Shown one piece after another: positions 47,955-60,455 of a stretch of 64,000 bases of DNA. The notes under the pieces are model-generated. The model had not been told where the DNA came from and did not search any database. It saw only the letters and a program-made list of their open reading frames with translations. Every line of letters begins with the position of its first letter. The first letter of the stretch is position 1. The stretch covers positions 2,046,001 to 2,110,000 of the forward strand of contig NW_026947543.1 in the NCBI RefSeq assembly GCF_034190915.1, read 5' to 3'. The translations under genes were made by a program, and so were the position numbers. This DNA is from Cavia porcellus (lineage: Eukaryota; Chordata; Mammalia; Rodentia; Caviidae).

Positions 47955-48506
47955 TCTTTCAACAACTACATAAGATGCTGTTTCCAAAAAGAGGACAACA
48001 TTAAACTAGACACACTTGGTCTAGGTCCCTGGGTTCACTACATGAGTTGTGGAGTCTAAATATTCCATGCCATGAGAAAATACCTGGGATTTTTAGTGAA
48101 AGGGGCATTTGCATCCCTTTTCTAAGGGTTTCCCTTTCACCATGTTACATTTGAATTTTGGGAAAACCTGCTGGTGATAAGGTATTGAGCTAGTACCTCA
48201 TGTTTAGTGTTCAGGGTTATGCTGGAATGGCTGCAGACCTCCTTGAAATAGCGATTGCAGACAAGTGAACCCCGAGGAAGCTGGATAGTTGAAGCAGGCA
48301 CTCCAAATATTCATTCACTGCAAGGATTCACTTTCATTTTGGGTCTCATCTTCTGGTTGCTGGCTTTTAGTGCTAACTGATACTACCATGCTGGCAGTAA
48401 TCCAGCAGAGACTGCATGTATGGTTTGCAGGTTTGCTTCCCAAGCCACCAGAAGCTTGGCAGAACCCAAATCATTGTGGCATTTTCTTTCCTCCCTTGAA
48501 ATATTT

Positions 48507-49152
48507 GGCTTTCTAAGTTTGATAATTGAATAGACTGGGCTAGTCACCTTTGGACCCCATATACCACAAACAGAGCTAAAAACAGAGCCAATTACTTCCC
48601 TCCACTTGTCAAAATATGTCAAATTTGCTTGATCACCATAACTTCAAAGAAAATTCTGAGGCAACTTAGAGAGGTGAATCAAATACCTCATGATTGGAAT
48701 GGCTGTGGTTGTATGAGGTGGAAAGCTGCAGAGTTGGGCTGAAACTGTTCACAGAAATCCACAGGCTTGTGGTTGCAAGGCAACCAAACTGGGCTGAGAT
48801 TGGCTGAACATCCCTGTGAGGTGGATTTTAGGCTCTAGGTTTGAAAATTTAAAAGACTGGGATAGTCAAGTTTGGAACCCATAGACCTCAGACATACCAA
48901 AAGGTTTTCCAATTACTTCCCTCCACTTCTCAAAATATGTCAAATTTGCTTGATCACTACAACTGTAAAAAAAAATTCTGAGGCAACATAGAGAGGCTAA
49001 TCAAATACTGCATGATTAGAATGGCTGTGGTTGTATGAGGTGGAAAGCTGCAGAGTTGGGCTGAAACAGTTCACAGAAATCCACAAGCTTGTGGTTGCCA
49101 GGCAACCACAATGGGCTGTGATTGGCTGAGCACCATTGTGAGCTGGACTTTA
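48507..49152 (+). repeat. Internal tandem duplication A+B (U13)
   Basis: Copy B starts at 48831 and has a one-base-longer A-run near 48966. Copy A reads ttgcaaggcaaccaaac. Confidence 0.9.
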
Positions 49153-49258
49153 GGCTCTAGGATACAAGTGTGCAGTAGGAGACCTGAGTCACAATGCTGG
49201 ACGTTGCCATGGAGAACTCAGTGGCACAGAGGACCTTGTAGGGCAAGATTTAAATAGG
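49081..49258 (+). promoter_or_regulatory. Promoter-like cluster (U13)
   Basis: The main palindrome (49091-49109) is intact. The second site (49203) is preceded by ggac instead of gggc, as in U15, and is followed by gagaactc. Confidence 0.5.
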
Positions 49259-51699
49259 ATGAATATTGTTGGCCTGGTATGCCACAATATTCTCTCTGAA
49301 GGCTTCACCGCTCAGAATTTGTGGATGGAAATGCTTGCCAATCTACACATTGATGAACTTTCAATGGGATATTAAATATGCCAGGGCCTGGCAGATGACC
49401 TCTTCCATGTCCTATCCTTGAGCATACGCTTTTCCCTTGTCATGTCAGTCATTTGGCTGAGTCCTGTTCCCTACGCTATTCAGTCAAGAATTGCTGGCAT
49501 CATTCACCTGCAGTATAAGAGCTTTCCGTGAAATTTCTCAGCAGAAATCCTCTGCAAGCACATAGCTTTGGATATGAGAGACAGTGGTGGAAGTTGAATT
49601 TCAAGGGCAGATATTTGAAAACAATGAAACAAGCCCCGAATAAGATCTTTACATGTTTCCCAGATGAATATGTTTGGAAATATGGGGGAAGATGGAGATC
49701 AAGGCTGGGAAGAGTGCACACCCATTTCAAGGTACAAAAACCAGGGAAAAACATGGGCAAGCAAGAGAGCTGGTTAATCTGATGTAAAAATCTTTGAGGA
49801 TGAAAGGAAAATTATATTCTCATGATGATATAATCAGGCTGTAGAAGTGAAGTTCTCATGTGGGTTGTCCTATGTGTGGCCTTCTGCATTGGGCAGTGGA
49901 TGCAGGACAGGAGATCTTCAAATAAATCTGGTGGAACACAAAATACTGAAAAAAAATTCAGCCTAAATCCTGTGTATTCTTTCCCTTTGAGAACATATAT
50001 GAATATTGTACGAAGTTTCAAAAGAGAAAATGTCTACTGGGTCATGGTTTCAACAATGAAATGGTCACTTCACATAACATTTTGAATTTTGCTTTCACAG
50101 TTGCTCATGTACCGGGCCTGAGTAAAGCAGAATGCAGAGTAAGCCTCATCAATAGTTGTGAATTCCATAAGTGGTTTTAAAACCAGTGAAACCCTTTGGA
50201 CTTAGTGTTTGTATTTAATTGGTTGACTGGTTTTTCTAATTGTTTGTTCTACTATTTTTAACTTTGTGAGTCAGGGAAGCCCTCACTCATAGTGATTTCG
50301 ACCTCTCCAAAAGCTCTGAAGTTATTCATGTAACAGCTATTACATGCTATAAGTTTCTCCTATTAAAACTTGAAAGACTTAAAGACTCTGCTACTTTTCA
50401 TCTAAATTCAGTGTTGGGCTAACTTCAGGGTTGTACCTTTTACAAGTCCTTTGAAATGTGTCCTCCTCTAGTCACTGGTCGTGCTTGAATTTACTTTGTT
50501 GTGAAGACAGGATTTGAGCAAATTGACACAAGTACAGTTTGCCACTACTCTGGACACCTGGTTAAATATCGAGTTCCCTAAATGGTGTGTGCTTTACATT
50601 GATCTCTGCTCACACTTTGCTCATCCAGTTAGAACCACAGGGCTCCAGGCCATAGCGATCCAGGCCTAAACAAGAAAATTTCCATTCCATTTTGGGAGTT
50701 CATTCGTCTCTCATAATTACTTTTTCCACAAATGTGTGCTTCAAAAGAGGCCCTGTCCAAATGTGGAGAAGCCCATTTTCATTCACTCACTTTCAGACTT
50801 TCTAAGATTTTCAGTTACTAGAGGTTTGCCCAGACTTGCCATTGTCAAGGGAAAGTGTACTTCACTTGAAGTTGTGCAGTATTACTTCATGTGTCTCCGT
50901 GGAAATTCCACCAATGGGAAACTCTTGCTGCATTCATCTCCAAGTGTATCTGCGTAAGAAAATATAACTAACAAAGGATGTGGTTTCAAGCAGAATGAGG
51001 AAAGGAGGGATTATCTTTATTTCCGTCCAGGTTGACGTTTCAAAGAAACAGTAATTCCTATCAAATAGGAGGTAAAATCTTTTGTAAAGAGACATGGACA
51101 TGACACGCTCCTCTTTATGTCACTTTTTTTAAAACACCAAGGGCATTTGAGAAATTCTTGGCTGCTGAATTGTCCCTTTTTGCAAATTTCTCTTAGGTAA
51201 GACACTCCAGCTTCTTCAAACCATGGTACAGTTCCTTCCATGTTAAAAACCAAAGCAAAAAACAAAATAAATTAAAACAAACCCATCAAATTACATTTGA
51301 GAGCACACAATTGCTCAGCAGGCCCACTATTCAAGAAGCTAGAGGTACAGAATCCTCAGCCTTCAGCCCATGGCCTGAAGTTTTGTCTCTATCATGGTCC
51401 CTCAATTCCCTAGCATGTCCACATTAACTCATGAATCTTTACTCATTTCCTCTTCAAATGCACAGGATCCAATATATTTGAACCCTGTTCACCTGGGCTG
51501 TAATCATCCAAGGACACACCAGAGGAAGGGCAGCCACTCCCTTGCCTGCGGCCTTGGAGCTTATCACAATAGAAATGGACACCTGAACAAGGGGAGCCAA
51601 AACAAAGAGAGGCATATTCCTAAAGCCTGAAGCACAGAAGCTACCTATAGACCAGTAGTGGGATTTCACAAATTATGTAAGAATCTCTGTGCACATGCT

Positions 51700-51802
51700 T
51701 GGCATGGTCCCTCATGCCTATAATCCCAGCAATCTGGGGGCTGAGGTGGATGGATCCTTGGGAGTTCCAGTCCATCTTGGGCTACGAATTTATCTCAAGG
51801 CC
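51700..51802 (+). mobile_element. B1/PB1-like SINE fragment (U14)
   Basis: Co-amplified copy; gggctacgaat form. Confidence 0.8.
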
Positions 51803-52354
51803 TCTTTCAACAACTACATAAGATGCTGATTCCAAAAAGAGGACAACATTAAACTAGACACACTTGGTCTAGGTCCCTGGGTTCACTACATGAGTTGTGG
51901 AGTCTAAATATTCCATGCCATGAGAAAATACCTGGGATTTTTAGTGAAAGGGGCATTTGCATCCCTTTTCTAAGGGTTTCCCTTTCACCATGTTACAGTT
52001 GAATTTTGGGAAAACCTGCTGGTGATAAGGTATTGAGCTACTACCTCATGTTTAGTGTTCAGGGTTATGCTGGAATGGCTGCAGACCTCCTTGAAATAGC
52101 GATTGCAGACAAGTGAACCCCGAGGAAGCTGGATAGTTGAAGCAGGCACTCCAAATATTCATGCACTGCAAGGATTCACTTTCATTTTGGGTCTCATCTT
52201 CTGGTTGCTGGCTTTTAGTGCTAACTGATACTACCATGCTGGCAGTAATCCAGCAGAGACTGCATGTATGGTTTGCAGGTTTGCTTCCCAAGCCACCAGA
52301 AACTTGGCAGAACCCAAATCGTTGTGGCATTTTCTTTCCTCCCTTGAAACATTT

Positions 52355-52999
52355 GGCTTTCTAAGTTTGATAATTGAATAGACTGGGCTAGTCACCTTTG
52401 GACCCCATATACCACAAACAGAGCTAAAGACAGAGCCAATTACTTCTCTCCACTTGTCAAAATATGTCAAATTTGCTTGATCACCACAACTTCAAAGAAA
52501 ATTCTGAGGCAACTTAGAGAGGTGAATCAAATACTGCATGATTGGAATGGCTGTGGTTGTATGAGGTGGAAAGCTGCAGAGTTGGGCTGAAACTGTTCAC
52601 AGAAATCCACAGGCTTGTGGTTGCCAGGCAACCACACTGGGCTGAGATTGGCTGAATATCCCTGTGAGGTGGATTTTAGGCTCTAGGTTTGAAAATTTAA
52701 AAGACTGGGATAGTCAAGTTTGGAACCCATCGACCACAGACATACCAAAAGGTTTTCCAATTACTTCCCTCGACTTCTCAAAATATGTCAAATTTTCTTG
52801 ATCACTACAACTGTAAAAAAAATTCTGAGGCAACATAGAGAGGCTAATCAAATACTGCATGATTGGAATGGCTGTGGTTGTATGAGGTGGAAAGCTGCAG
52901 AGTTGGGCTGAAACAGTTCACAGAAATCCACAAGCTTGTGGTTGCCAGGCAACCACAATGGGCTGTGATTGGCTGAGCACCATTGTGAGCTGGACTTTA
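52355..52999 (+). repeat. Internal tandem duplication A+B (U14)
   Basis: Copy B starts at 52679. Matches U12 closely. Confidence 0.9.
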
Positions 53000-53105
53000 G
53001 GCTCTAGGATACAAGTGTGCAGTAGGAGACCTGAGTCACAATGCTGGGCATTGCCATGGATACCTCAGTGGCACAGAGGACCTTGTAGGGCAAGATTTAA
53101 ATAGG
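52928..53105 (+). promoter_or_regulatory. Promoter-like cluster, second X-box damaged (U14)
   Basis: The main palindrome (52938-52956) is intact. The second site (53050) has the same two changes as in U12. Confidence 0.45.
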
Positions 53106-55522
53106 ATGAATATTCTTGGCCTGGTATGCCACAATATTCTCTCTGAAGGCTTCACTGCTCAGAATTTGTGGATGGAAATGCTTGCCAATCTACACATTGA
53201 TGTACTTTCAATGGGATATTAAATATGCCAGCGCCTGGCAGATGACCTCTTCCATGTCCTATCCTTGAGCATACGCTTTTCCCTTGTCATGTCAGTCATT
53301 TGGCTGAGTCCTGTTCCCTAAGCTATTCAGTCAAGAATTGCTGGCATCATTCACCTGCAGTATAAGAGCTTTCTGTGAAATTTCTCAGGAGAAATCCTCT
53401 GCAAGCACATAGCTTTGGATATGAGAGACAGTGGTGGAAGTTGAATTTCAAGGGCAGATATTTGAAAACAATGAAACAAGCCCCGAATAAGATCTTTACA
53501 TGTTTCCCAGATGAATATGTTTGGAAATATGGGGGAAGATGGAGATCAAGGCTGGGAAGAGTGCACACCCATTTCAAGGTACAAAAACCAGGGAAAAACA
53601 TGGGCAAGCAAGAGAGCTGGTTAATCTGATGTAAAAATCTTTGATGATGAAAGGAAAATTATATTCTCATGATGATATAATCAGGCTGTAGAAGTGAAGT
53701 TCTCATGTGGGTTGTCCTATGTGTGGCCTTCTGCATTGGGCAGTGGATGCAGGACAGGAGATCTTCAAATAAATCTGGTGGAACACAAAATACTGAAAAA
53801 AAAATTCAGCCTAAATCCTGTGTATTCCTTCCCTTTGAGAACATATATGAATATTGTACCAAGTTTCAAAAGAGAAAATGTCTACTGGGTCATGGTTTCA
53901 ACAATGAAATGGTCACTTCACATAACATTTTGAATTTTGCTTTCACAGTTGCTCATGTACCGGGCCTGAGTAAAGCAGAATGCAGAGTAAGCCTCATCAA
54001 TAGTTGTGCATTCCATAAGTCGTTTTAAAACCAGTGAAACCCTTTGGACTTAGTGTTTGTATTTAATTGATTGATTGGTTTTTCAAATTGTTTGTTTTAC
54101 TATTTTTAACTTTGTGAGTCAGGGAATCCCTCACTCATAGTGATTTCGACGTCTCCAAAAGCTGTGAAGTTATTCATGTAACAGCTATTACATGCTATAA
54201 GTTTCTCCTGTTAAAACTTGAAAGACTAACAGACTCTGCTACTTTTCATCTAAATTCAGAGTTGTGCTAAGTTCAGTGTTGGACCTTTTACAAGTCCTTT
54301 GAAATGTGTCCTCCTCTAGTCACTGGTCGTGCTGTAATTTACTTTCTTGTGAAGACAGGATTTGAGCAAATTGACACAAGTACAGTTTGCCACTACTCTG
54401 GACACCTGGTTAAATATCGAGTTCCCTAAATGGTGTGTGTTTTACTTTGATCTCTGCTCAAACTTTGCTCATCTAGTTAGAAACACAGGGCTCCAGGCCT
54501 TAGCGATCCAGGCCTAAACAAGAAAATTTCCATTCTGTTATGGGAGTTCATTCGTCTCTCATAATTAATTTTTCCACAAATGTGTGCTTCAGGAGAGGCC
54601 CTGTCCAAATGTGGAGAAGCCCATTTTCATTCACTCACTTTCAGACTTTCTAAGATTTTCAGTTACTAGAGGTTTGCCCAGACTTGCCATTGTCAAGGGA
54701 CAGTGTACTTCACTTGAAGTTGTGCAGCATTACTTCATGTGTCTCCGTGGAAATTCCACCAATGGGAAACTCTTGCTGTAGTCATCTCCAAGTGTTTCTG
54801 TGTAAGAAAATATAACTAACAAAGGATGTGGTTTCAAGCAGAATGAGGAAAGGAGGGATTATCTTTATTTCCGTGCAGGTTCACATTTCAAAGAAACAGT
54901 AATTCCTATCAAAAGAGGTAAAATCTTTTGTAAAGAGACATGGACATGACACGCTCCACTTTATGTCACTTTTTTTAAAACGCCAAGGTCATTTGAGAAA
55001 TTCTTGGCTGCTGAATCGTCCCTTTTTGCAAATTTCTCTTAGGTAAGACACTCCAGCTTCTTCAAACCATGGTACAGTTCCTTCCATGTAAAAAACCAAA
55101 GCAAAAAACAAAATAAATTAAAACAAAACCCATCAAATTACATTTGAGAGCACACAATTGCTCAGCAGGCCCACTATTCAAGAAGCTAGAGGTACAGAAT
55201 CCTCAGCCTTCAGCCCATGGCCCCTCAATTCCCTAGCATGTCTACATTAACTCATGAATTTTTACTCATTTCCTCTTCAAATGCACAGGATCCAATATAT
55301 TTGAACCCTGTTCACCTGGGCTGTAATCATCCAAGGACACACCAGAGGAAGGGCAGCCACTCCCTTGCCTGGGGCCTTGGAGCTTATCACAATAGAAATG
55401 GACACCTGAACAAGGGGAGCCAATACAAAGAGAGGCATATTCCTAAAGCCTGAAGCACAGAAGCTACCTATCGACCAGTAGTGGGATTTCACAAATTATG
55501 TAAGAATCTCTGTGCACATGCT

Positions 55523-55625
55523 TGGCATGGTCCCTCATGCCTATAATCCCAGCAATCTGGGGGCTGAGGTGGATGGATCCTTGGGAGTTGCAGTCCATCT
55601 TGGGCTATGAATTTATCTCAAGGCC
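55523..55625 (+). mobile_element. B1/PB1-like SINE fragment (U15)
   Basis: Co-amplified copy; carries gagttgcagtcc as in U13. Confidence 0.8.
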
Positions 55626-56177
55626 TCTTTCAACAACTACATAAGATGCTGTTTCCAAAAAGAGGACAACATTAAACTAGACACACTTGGTCTAGGTCCC
55701 TGGGTTCACTACATGAGTTGTGGAGTCTAAATATTCCATGCCATGAGAAAATACCTGGGATTTTTAGTGAAAGGGGCATTTGCATCCCTTTTCTAAGGGT
55801 TTCCCTTTCACCATGTTACATTTGAATTTTGGGAAAACCTGCTGGTGATAAGGTATTGAGCTAGTACCTCATGTTTAGTGTTCAGGGTTATGCTGGAATG
55901 GCTGCAGACCTCCTTGAAATAGCGATTGCAGACAAGTGAACCCAGAGGAAGCTGGATAGTTGAAGCAGGCACTCCAAATATTCATTCACTGCAAGGATTC
56001 ACTTTCATTTTGGGTCTCATCTTCTGGTTGCTGGCTTTTAGTGCTAACTGATACTACCATGCTGGCAGTAATCCAGCAGAGACTGCATGTATGGTTTGCA
56101 GGTTTGCTTCCCAAGCCACCAGAAGCTTGGCAGAACCCAAATCATTGTGGCATTTTCTTTCCTCCCTTGAAATATTT

Positions 56178-56825
56178 GGCTTTCTAAGTTTGATAATTGA
56201 ATAGACTGGGCTAGTCACCTTTGGACCCCATATACCACAAACAGAGCTAAAAACAGAGCCAATTACTTCCCTCCACTTGTCAAAATATGTCAAATTTGCT
56301 TGATCACCATAACTTCAAAGAAAATTCTGAGGCAACTTAGAGAGGTGAATCAAATACCTCATGATTGGAATGGCTGTGGTTGTATGAGGTGGAAAGCTGC
56401 AGAGTTGGGCTGAAACTGTTCACAGAAATCCACAGGCTTGTGGTTGCAAGGCAACCAAACTGGGCTGAGATTGGCTGAACATCCCTGTGAGGTGGATTTT
56501 AGGCTCTAGGTTTGAAAATTTAAAAGACTGGGATAGTCAAGTTTGGAACCCATAGACCTCAGACATACCAAAAGGTTTTCCAATTACTTCCCTCCACTTC
56601 TCAAAATATGTCAAATTTGCTTGATCACTACAACTGTAAAAAAAAAAATTCTGAGGCAACATAGAGAGGCTAATCAAATACTGCATGATTAGAATGGCTG
56701 TGGTTGTATGAGGTGGAAAGCTGCAGAGTTGGGCTGAAACAGTTCACAGAAATCCACAAGCTTGTGGTTGCCAGGCAACCACAATGGGCTGTGATTGGCT
56801 GAGCACCATTGTGAGCTGGACTTTA
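56178..56825 (+). repeat. Internal tandem duplication A+B (U15)
   Basis: Copy B starts at 56502. The A-run near 56637 is about three bases longer than in U12 or U14. Confidence 0.9.
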
Positions 56826-56931
56826 GGCTCTAGGATACAAGTGTGCAGTAGGAGACCTGAGTCACAATGCTGGACGTTGCCATGGAGACCTCAGGGGCAC
56901 AGAGGACCTTGTAGGGCAAGATTTAAATAGG
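56754..56931 (+). promoter_or_regulatory. Promoter-like cluster (U15)
   Basis: The main palindrome (56764-56782) is intact; second site at 56876 is preceded by ggac as in U13. Confidence 0.5.
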
Positions 56932-59372
56932 ATGAATATTGTTGGCCTGGTATGCCACAATATTCTCTCTGAAGGCTTCACCGCTCAGAATTTGTGGATG
57001 GAAATGCTTGCCAATCTACACATTGATGTACTTTCAATGGGATATTAAATATGCCAGGGCCTGGCAGATGACCTCTTCCATGTCCTATCCTTGAGCATAC
57101 GCTTTTCCCTTGTCATGTAAGTCATTTGGCTGAGTCCTGTTCCCTACGCTATTCAGTCAAGAATTGATGGCATCATTCACCTGCAGTATAAGAGCTTTCC
57201 GTGAAATTTCTCAGCAGAAATCCTCTGCAAGCACATAGCTTTGGATATGAGAGACAGTGGTGGAAGTTGAATTTCAAGGGCAGATATTTGAAAACAATGA
57301 AACAAGCCCCGAATAAGATCTTTACATGTTTCCCAGATGAATATGTTTGGAAATATGGGGGAAGATGGAGATCAAGGCTGGGAAGAGTGCACACCCATTT
57401 CAAGGTACAAAAACCAGGGAAAAACATGGGCAAGCAAGAGAGCTGGTTAATCTGATGTAAAAATCTTTGAGGATGAAAGGAAAATTATATTCTCATGATG
57501 ATATAATCAGGCTGTAGAAGTGAAGTTCTCATGTGGGTTGTCCTATGTGTGGCCTTCTGCATTGGGCAGTGGATGCAGGACAGGAGATCTTCAAATAAAT
57601 CTGGTGGAACACAAAATACTGAAAAAAAATTCAGCCTAAATCCTGTGTATTCCTTCCCTTTGAGAACATATATGAATATTGTACGAAGTTTCAAAAGAGA
57701 AAATGTCTACTGGGTCATGGTTTCAACAATGAAATGGTCACTTCACATAACATTTTGAATTTTGCTTTCACAGTTGCTCATGTACCGGGCCTGAGTAAAG
57801 CAGAATGCAGAGTAAGCCTCATCAATAGTTGTGAATTCCATAAGTGGTTTTAAAACCAGTGAAACCCTTTGGACTTAGTGTTTGTATTTAATTGGTTGAC
57901 TGGTTTTTCTAATTGTTTGTTTTACTATTTTTAACTTTGTGAGTCAGGGAAGCCCTCACTCATAGTGATTTCGACCTCTCCAAAAGCTCTGAAGTTATTC
58001 ATGTAACAGCTATTACATGCTATAATTTTCTCCTGTTAAAACTTGAAAGACTTAAAGACTCTGCTACTTTTCATCTAAATTCAGTGTTGGGCTAACTTCA
58101 GGGTTGTACCTTTTACAAGTCCTTTGAAATGTGTCCTCCTCTAGTCACTGGTCGTGCTCGAATTTACTTTGTTGTGAAGACAGGATTTGAGCAAATTGAC
58201 ACAAGTACAGTTTGCCACTACTCTGGACACCTGGTTAAATATCGAGTTCCCTAAATGGTGTGTGCTTTACTTTGATCTCTGCTCACACTTTGCTCATCCA
58301 GTTAGAACCACAGGGCTCCAGGCCATAGCGATCCAGGCCTAAACAAGAAAATTTCCATTCCATTTTGGGAGTTCATTCGTCTCTCATAATTACTTTTTCC
58401 ACAAATGTGTGCTTCAAAAGAGGCCCTGTCCAAATGTGGAGAAGCCCATTTTCATTCACTCACTTTCAGACTTTCTAAGATTTTCAGTTACTAGAGGTTT
58501 GCCCAGACTTGCCATTGTCAAGGGACAGTGTACTTCACTTGAAGTTGTGCAGTATTACTTCATGTGTCTCCGTGGAAATTCCACCAATGGGAAACTCTTG
58601 CTGCATTCATCTCCAAGTGTATCTGCGTAAGAAAATATAACTAACAAAGGATGTGGTTTCAAGCAGAATGAGGAAAGGAGGGATTATCTTTATTTCCGTC
58701 CAGGTTGACGTTTCAAAGAAACAGTAATTCCTATCAAATAGGAGGTAAAATCTTTTGTAAAGAGACATGGACATGACACGCTCCACTTTATGTCACTTTT
58801 TTTAAAACACCAAGGGCATTTGAGAAATTCTTGGCTGCTGAATTGTCCCTTTTTGCAAATTTCTCTTAGGTAAGACACTCCAGCTTCTTCAAACCATGGT
58901 ACAGTTCCTTCCATGTTAAAAACCAAAGCAAAAAACAAAATAAATTAAAACAAACCCATCAAATTACATTTGAGAGCACACAATTGCTCAGCAGGCCCAC
59001 TATTCAAGAAGCTAGAGGTACAGAATCCTCAGCCTTCAGCCCATGGCCTGAAGTTTTGTCTCTATCATGGTCCCTCAATTCCCTAGCATGTCCACATTAA
59101 CTCATGAATCTTTACTCATTTCCTCTTCAAATGCACAGGATCCAATATATTTGAACCCTGTTCACCTGGGCTGTAATCATCCAAGGACACACCAGAGGAA
59201 GGGCAGCCACTCCCTTGCCTGCGGCCTTGGAGCTTATCACAATAGAAATGGACACCTGAACAAGGGGAGCCAAAACAAAGAGAGGCATATTCCTAAAGCC
59301 TGAAGCACAGAAGCTACCTATAGACCAGTAGTGGGATTTCACAAATTATGTAAGAATCTCTGTGCACATGCT

Positions 59373-59475
59373 TGGCATGGTCCCTCATGCCTATAATCCC
59401 AGCAATCTGGGGGCTGAGGTGGATGGATCCTTGGGAGTTCCAGTCCATCTTGGGCTACGAATTTATCTCAAGGCC
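59373..59475 (+). mobile_element. B1/PB1-like SINE fragment (U16)
   Basis: Co-amplified copy; gggctacgaat form as in U14. Confidence 0.8.
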
Positions 59476-60027
59476 TCTTTCAACAACTACATAAGATGCT
59501 GATTCCAAAAAGAGGACAACATTAAACTAGACACACTTGGTCTAGGTCCCTGGGTTCACTACATGAGTTGTGGAGTCTAAATATTATATGCCATGAGAAA
59601 ATACCTGGGATTTTTAGTGAAAGGGGCATTTGCATCCCTTTTCTAAGGGTTTCCCTTTCACCATGTTACAGTTGAATTCTGGGAAAACCTGCTGGTGATA
59701 AGGTATTGAGCTAGTACCTCATGTTTAGTGTTCAGGGTTATGCTGGAATGGCTGCAGACCTCCTTGAAATAGCGATTGCAGACAAGTGAACCCCGAGGAA
59801 GCTGGATAGGTGAAGCAGGCACTCCAAATATTCATGCACTGCAAGGATTCACTTTCATTTTGGGTCTCATGTTCTGGTTACTGGCTTTTAGTGCTAACTG
59901 ATACTACCATGCTGGCAGTAATCCAGCAGAGATTGCATGTATGGTTTGCAGGTTTGCTTCCCAAGCCAGCAGAAACTTGGTAGAACGCAAATCATTGTGG
60001 CATTTTCTTTCCTCCCTTGAAACATTT

Positions 60028-60350
60028 GGTTTCTAGGTTTGATAACTGAATAAACTGGGCTAGTCAACTTTGGACCCCATATACCACAAACAGAGCTAAA
60101 GACAGAGCCAATTACTTCCCTCCACTTGTCAAAATATGTCAAATTTGCTTGATCACCACAACTTCAAAGAAAATTCTGAGGCAACTTAGAGAGGTGAATC
60201 AAATACTGCATGATTGGAATGGCTGTGGTTGTATGAGGTGGAAAGCTGCAGAGTTGGGCTGAAACAGTTCACAGAAATCCACAAGCTTGTGGTTGCCAGG
60301 CAACCACAATGGGCTGTGATTGGCTGAGCACCATTGTGAGCTGGACTTTA
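60028..60350 (+). repeat. Single chimeric duplicon (U16)
   Basis: Only one 323-bp copy is present. Its left part is copy A type (accacaacttcaaag, gaggtgaatcaaatac, gattggaatgg). Its right part is copy B type (gaaacagttcacagaaatcc, acaagcttgtgg, accacaatgggctgtg). The switch lies between about 60215 and 60265, where A and B are identical. This is the expected product of recombination between A and B. The missing length (about 322 bp) equals one duplicon. Confidence 0.95.
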
Positions 60351-60455
60351 GGCTCTAGGATTCAAGTGTGCAGTAGGAGTCCTGAGTCACAATGCTGGGC
60401 GTTGCCATGGAGACCTCAATGGCCCAGAGGACTTGTAGGGCAAGATTTAAATAGG
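60279..60455 (+). promoter_or_regulatory. Promoter-like cluster (U16)
   Basis: All elements are intact although this unit lost one duplicon. The main palindrome is at 60289-60307 and the second X-box at 60401. One base is missing before the TATA-like element (gaggacttgtag). Confidence 0.5.

Larger units (their letters stand above)
46114..49960 (+). repeat. Array unit U13 (3847 bp)
   Basis: Near-duplicate of U15. Shared features are a 2-bp deletion in tcaaaagaggtaaa near 47213, attcattcactgc near 48309, ggacgttgcc near 49200 and tttgaggatgaaag near 49793. The closing A-tract (49949-49956) is 8 A. Confidence 0.97.
49961..53808 (+). repeat. Array unit U14 (3848 bp)
   Basis: Its left half is near-identical to U16 (cttcaaaagagg near 50740, ttgctgcattcatc near 50924, tttccgtccagg near 51020). 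Its right half is near-identical to U12, with the second X-box damaged in the same way (53050). A-tract 9. Confidence 0.97.
53809..57633 (+). repeat. Array unit U15 (3825 bp, 24-bp deletion)
   Basis: Near-duplicate of U13, with a private 24-bp deletion at the single catggcc at 55216-55222. Other copies have two catggcc repeats 24 bp apart there. The A-run in duplicon copy B near 56637 is the longest of the array at that site. The closing A-tract (57622-57629) is 8 A. Confidence 0.97.
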
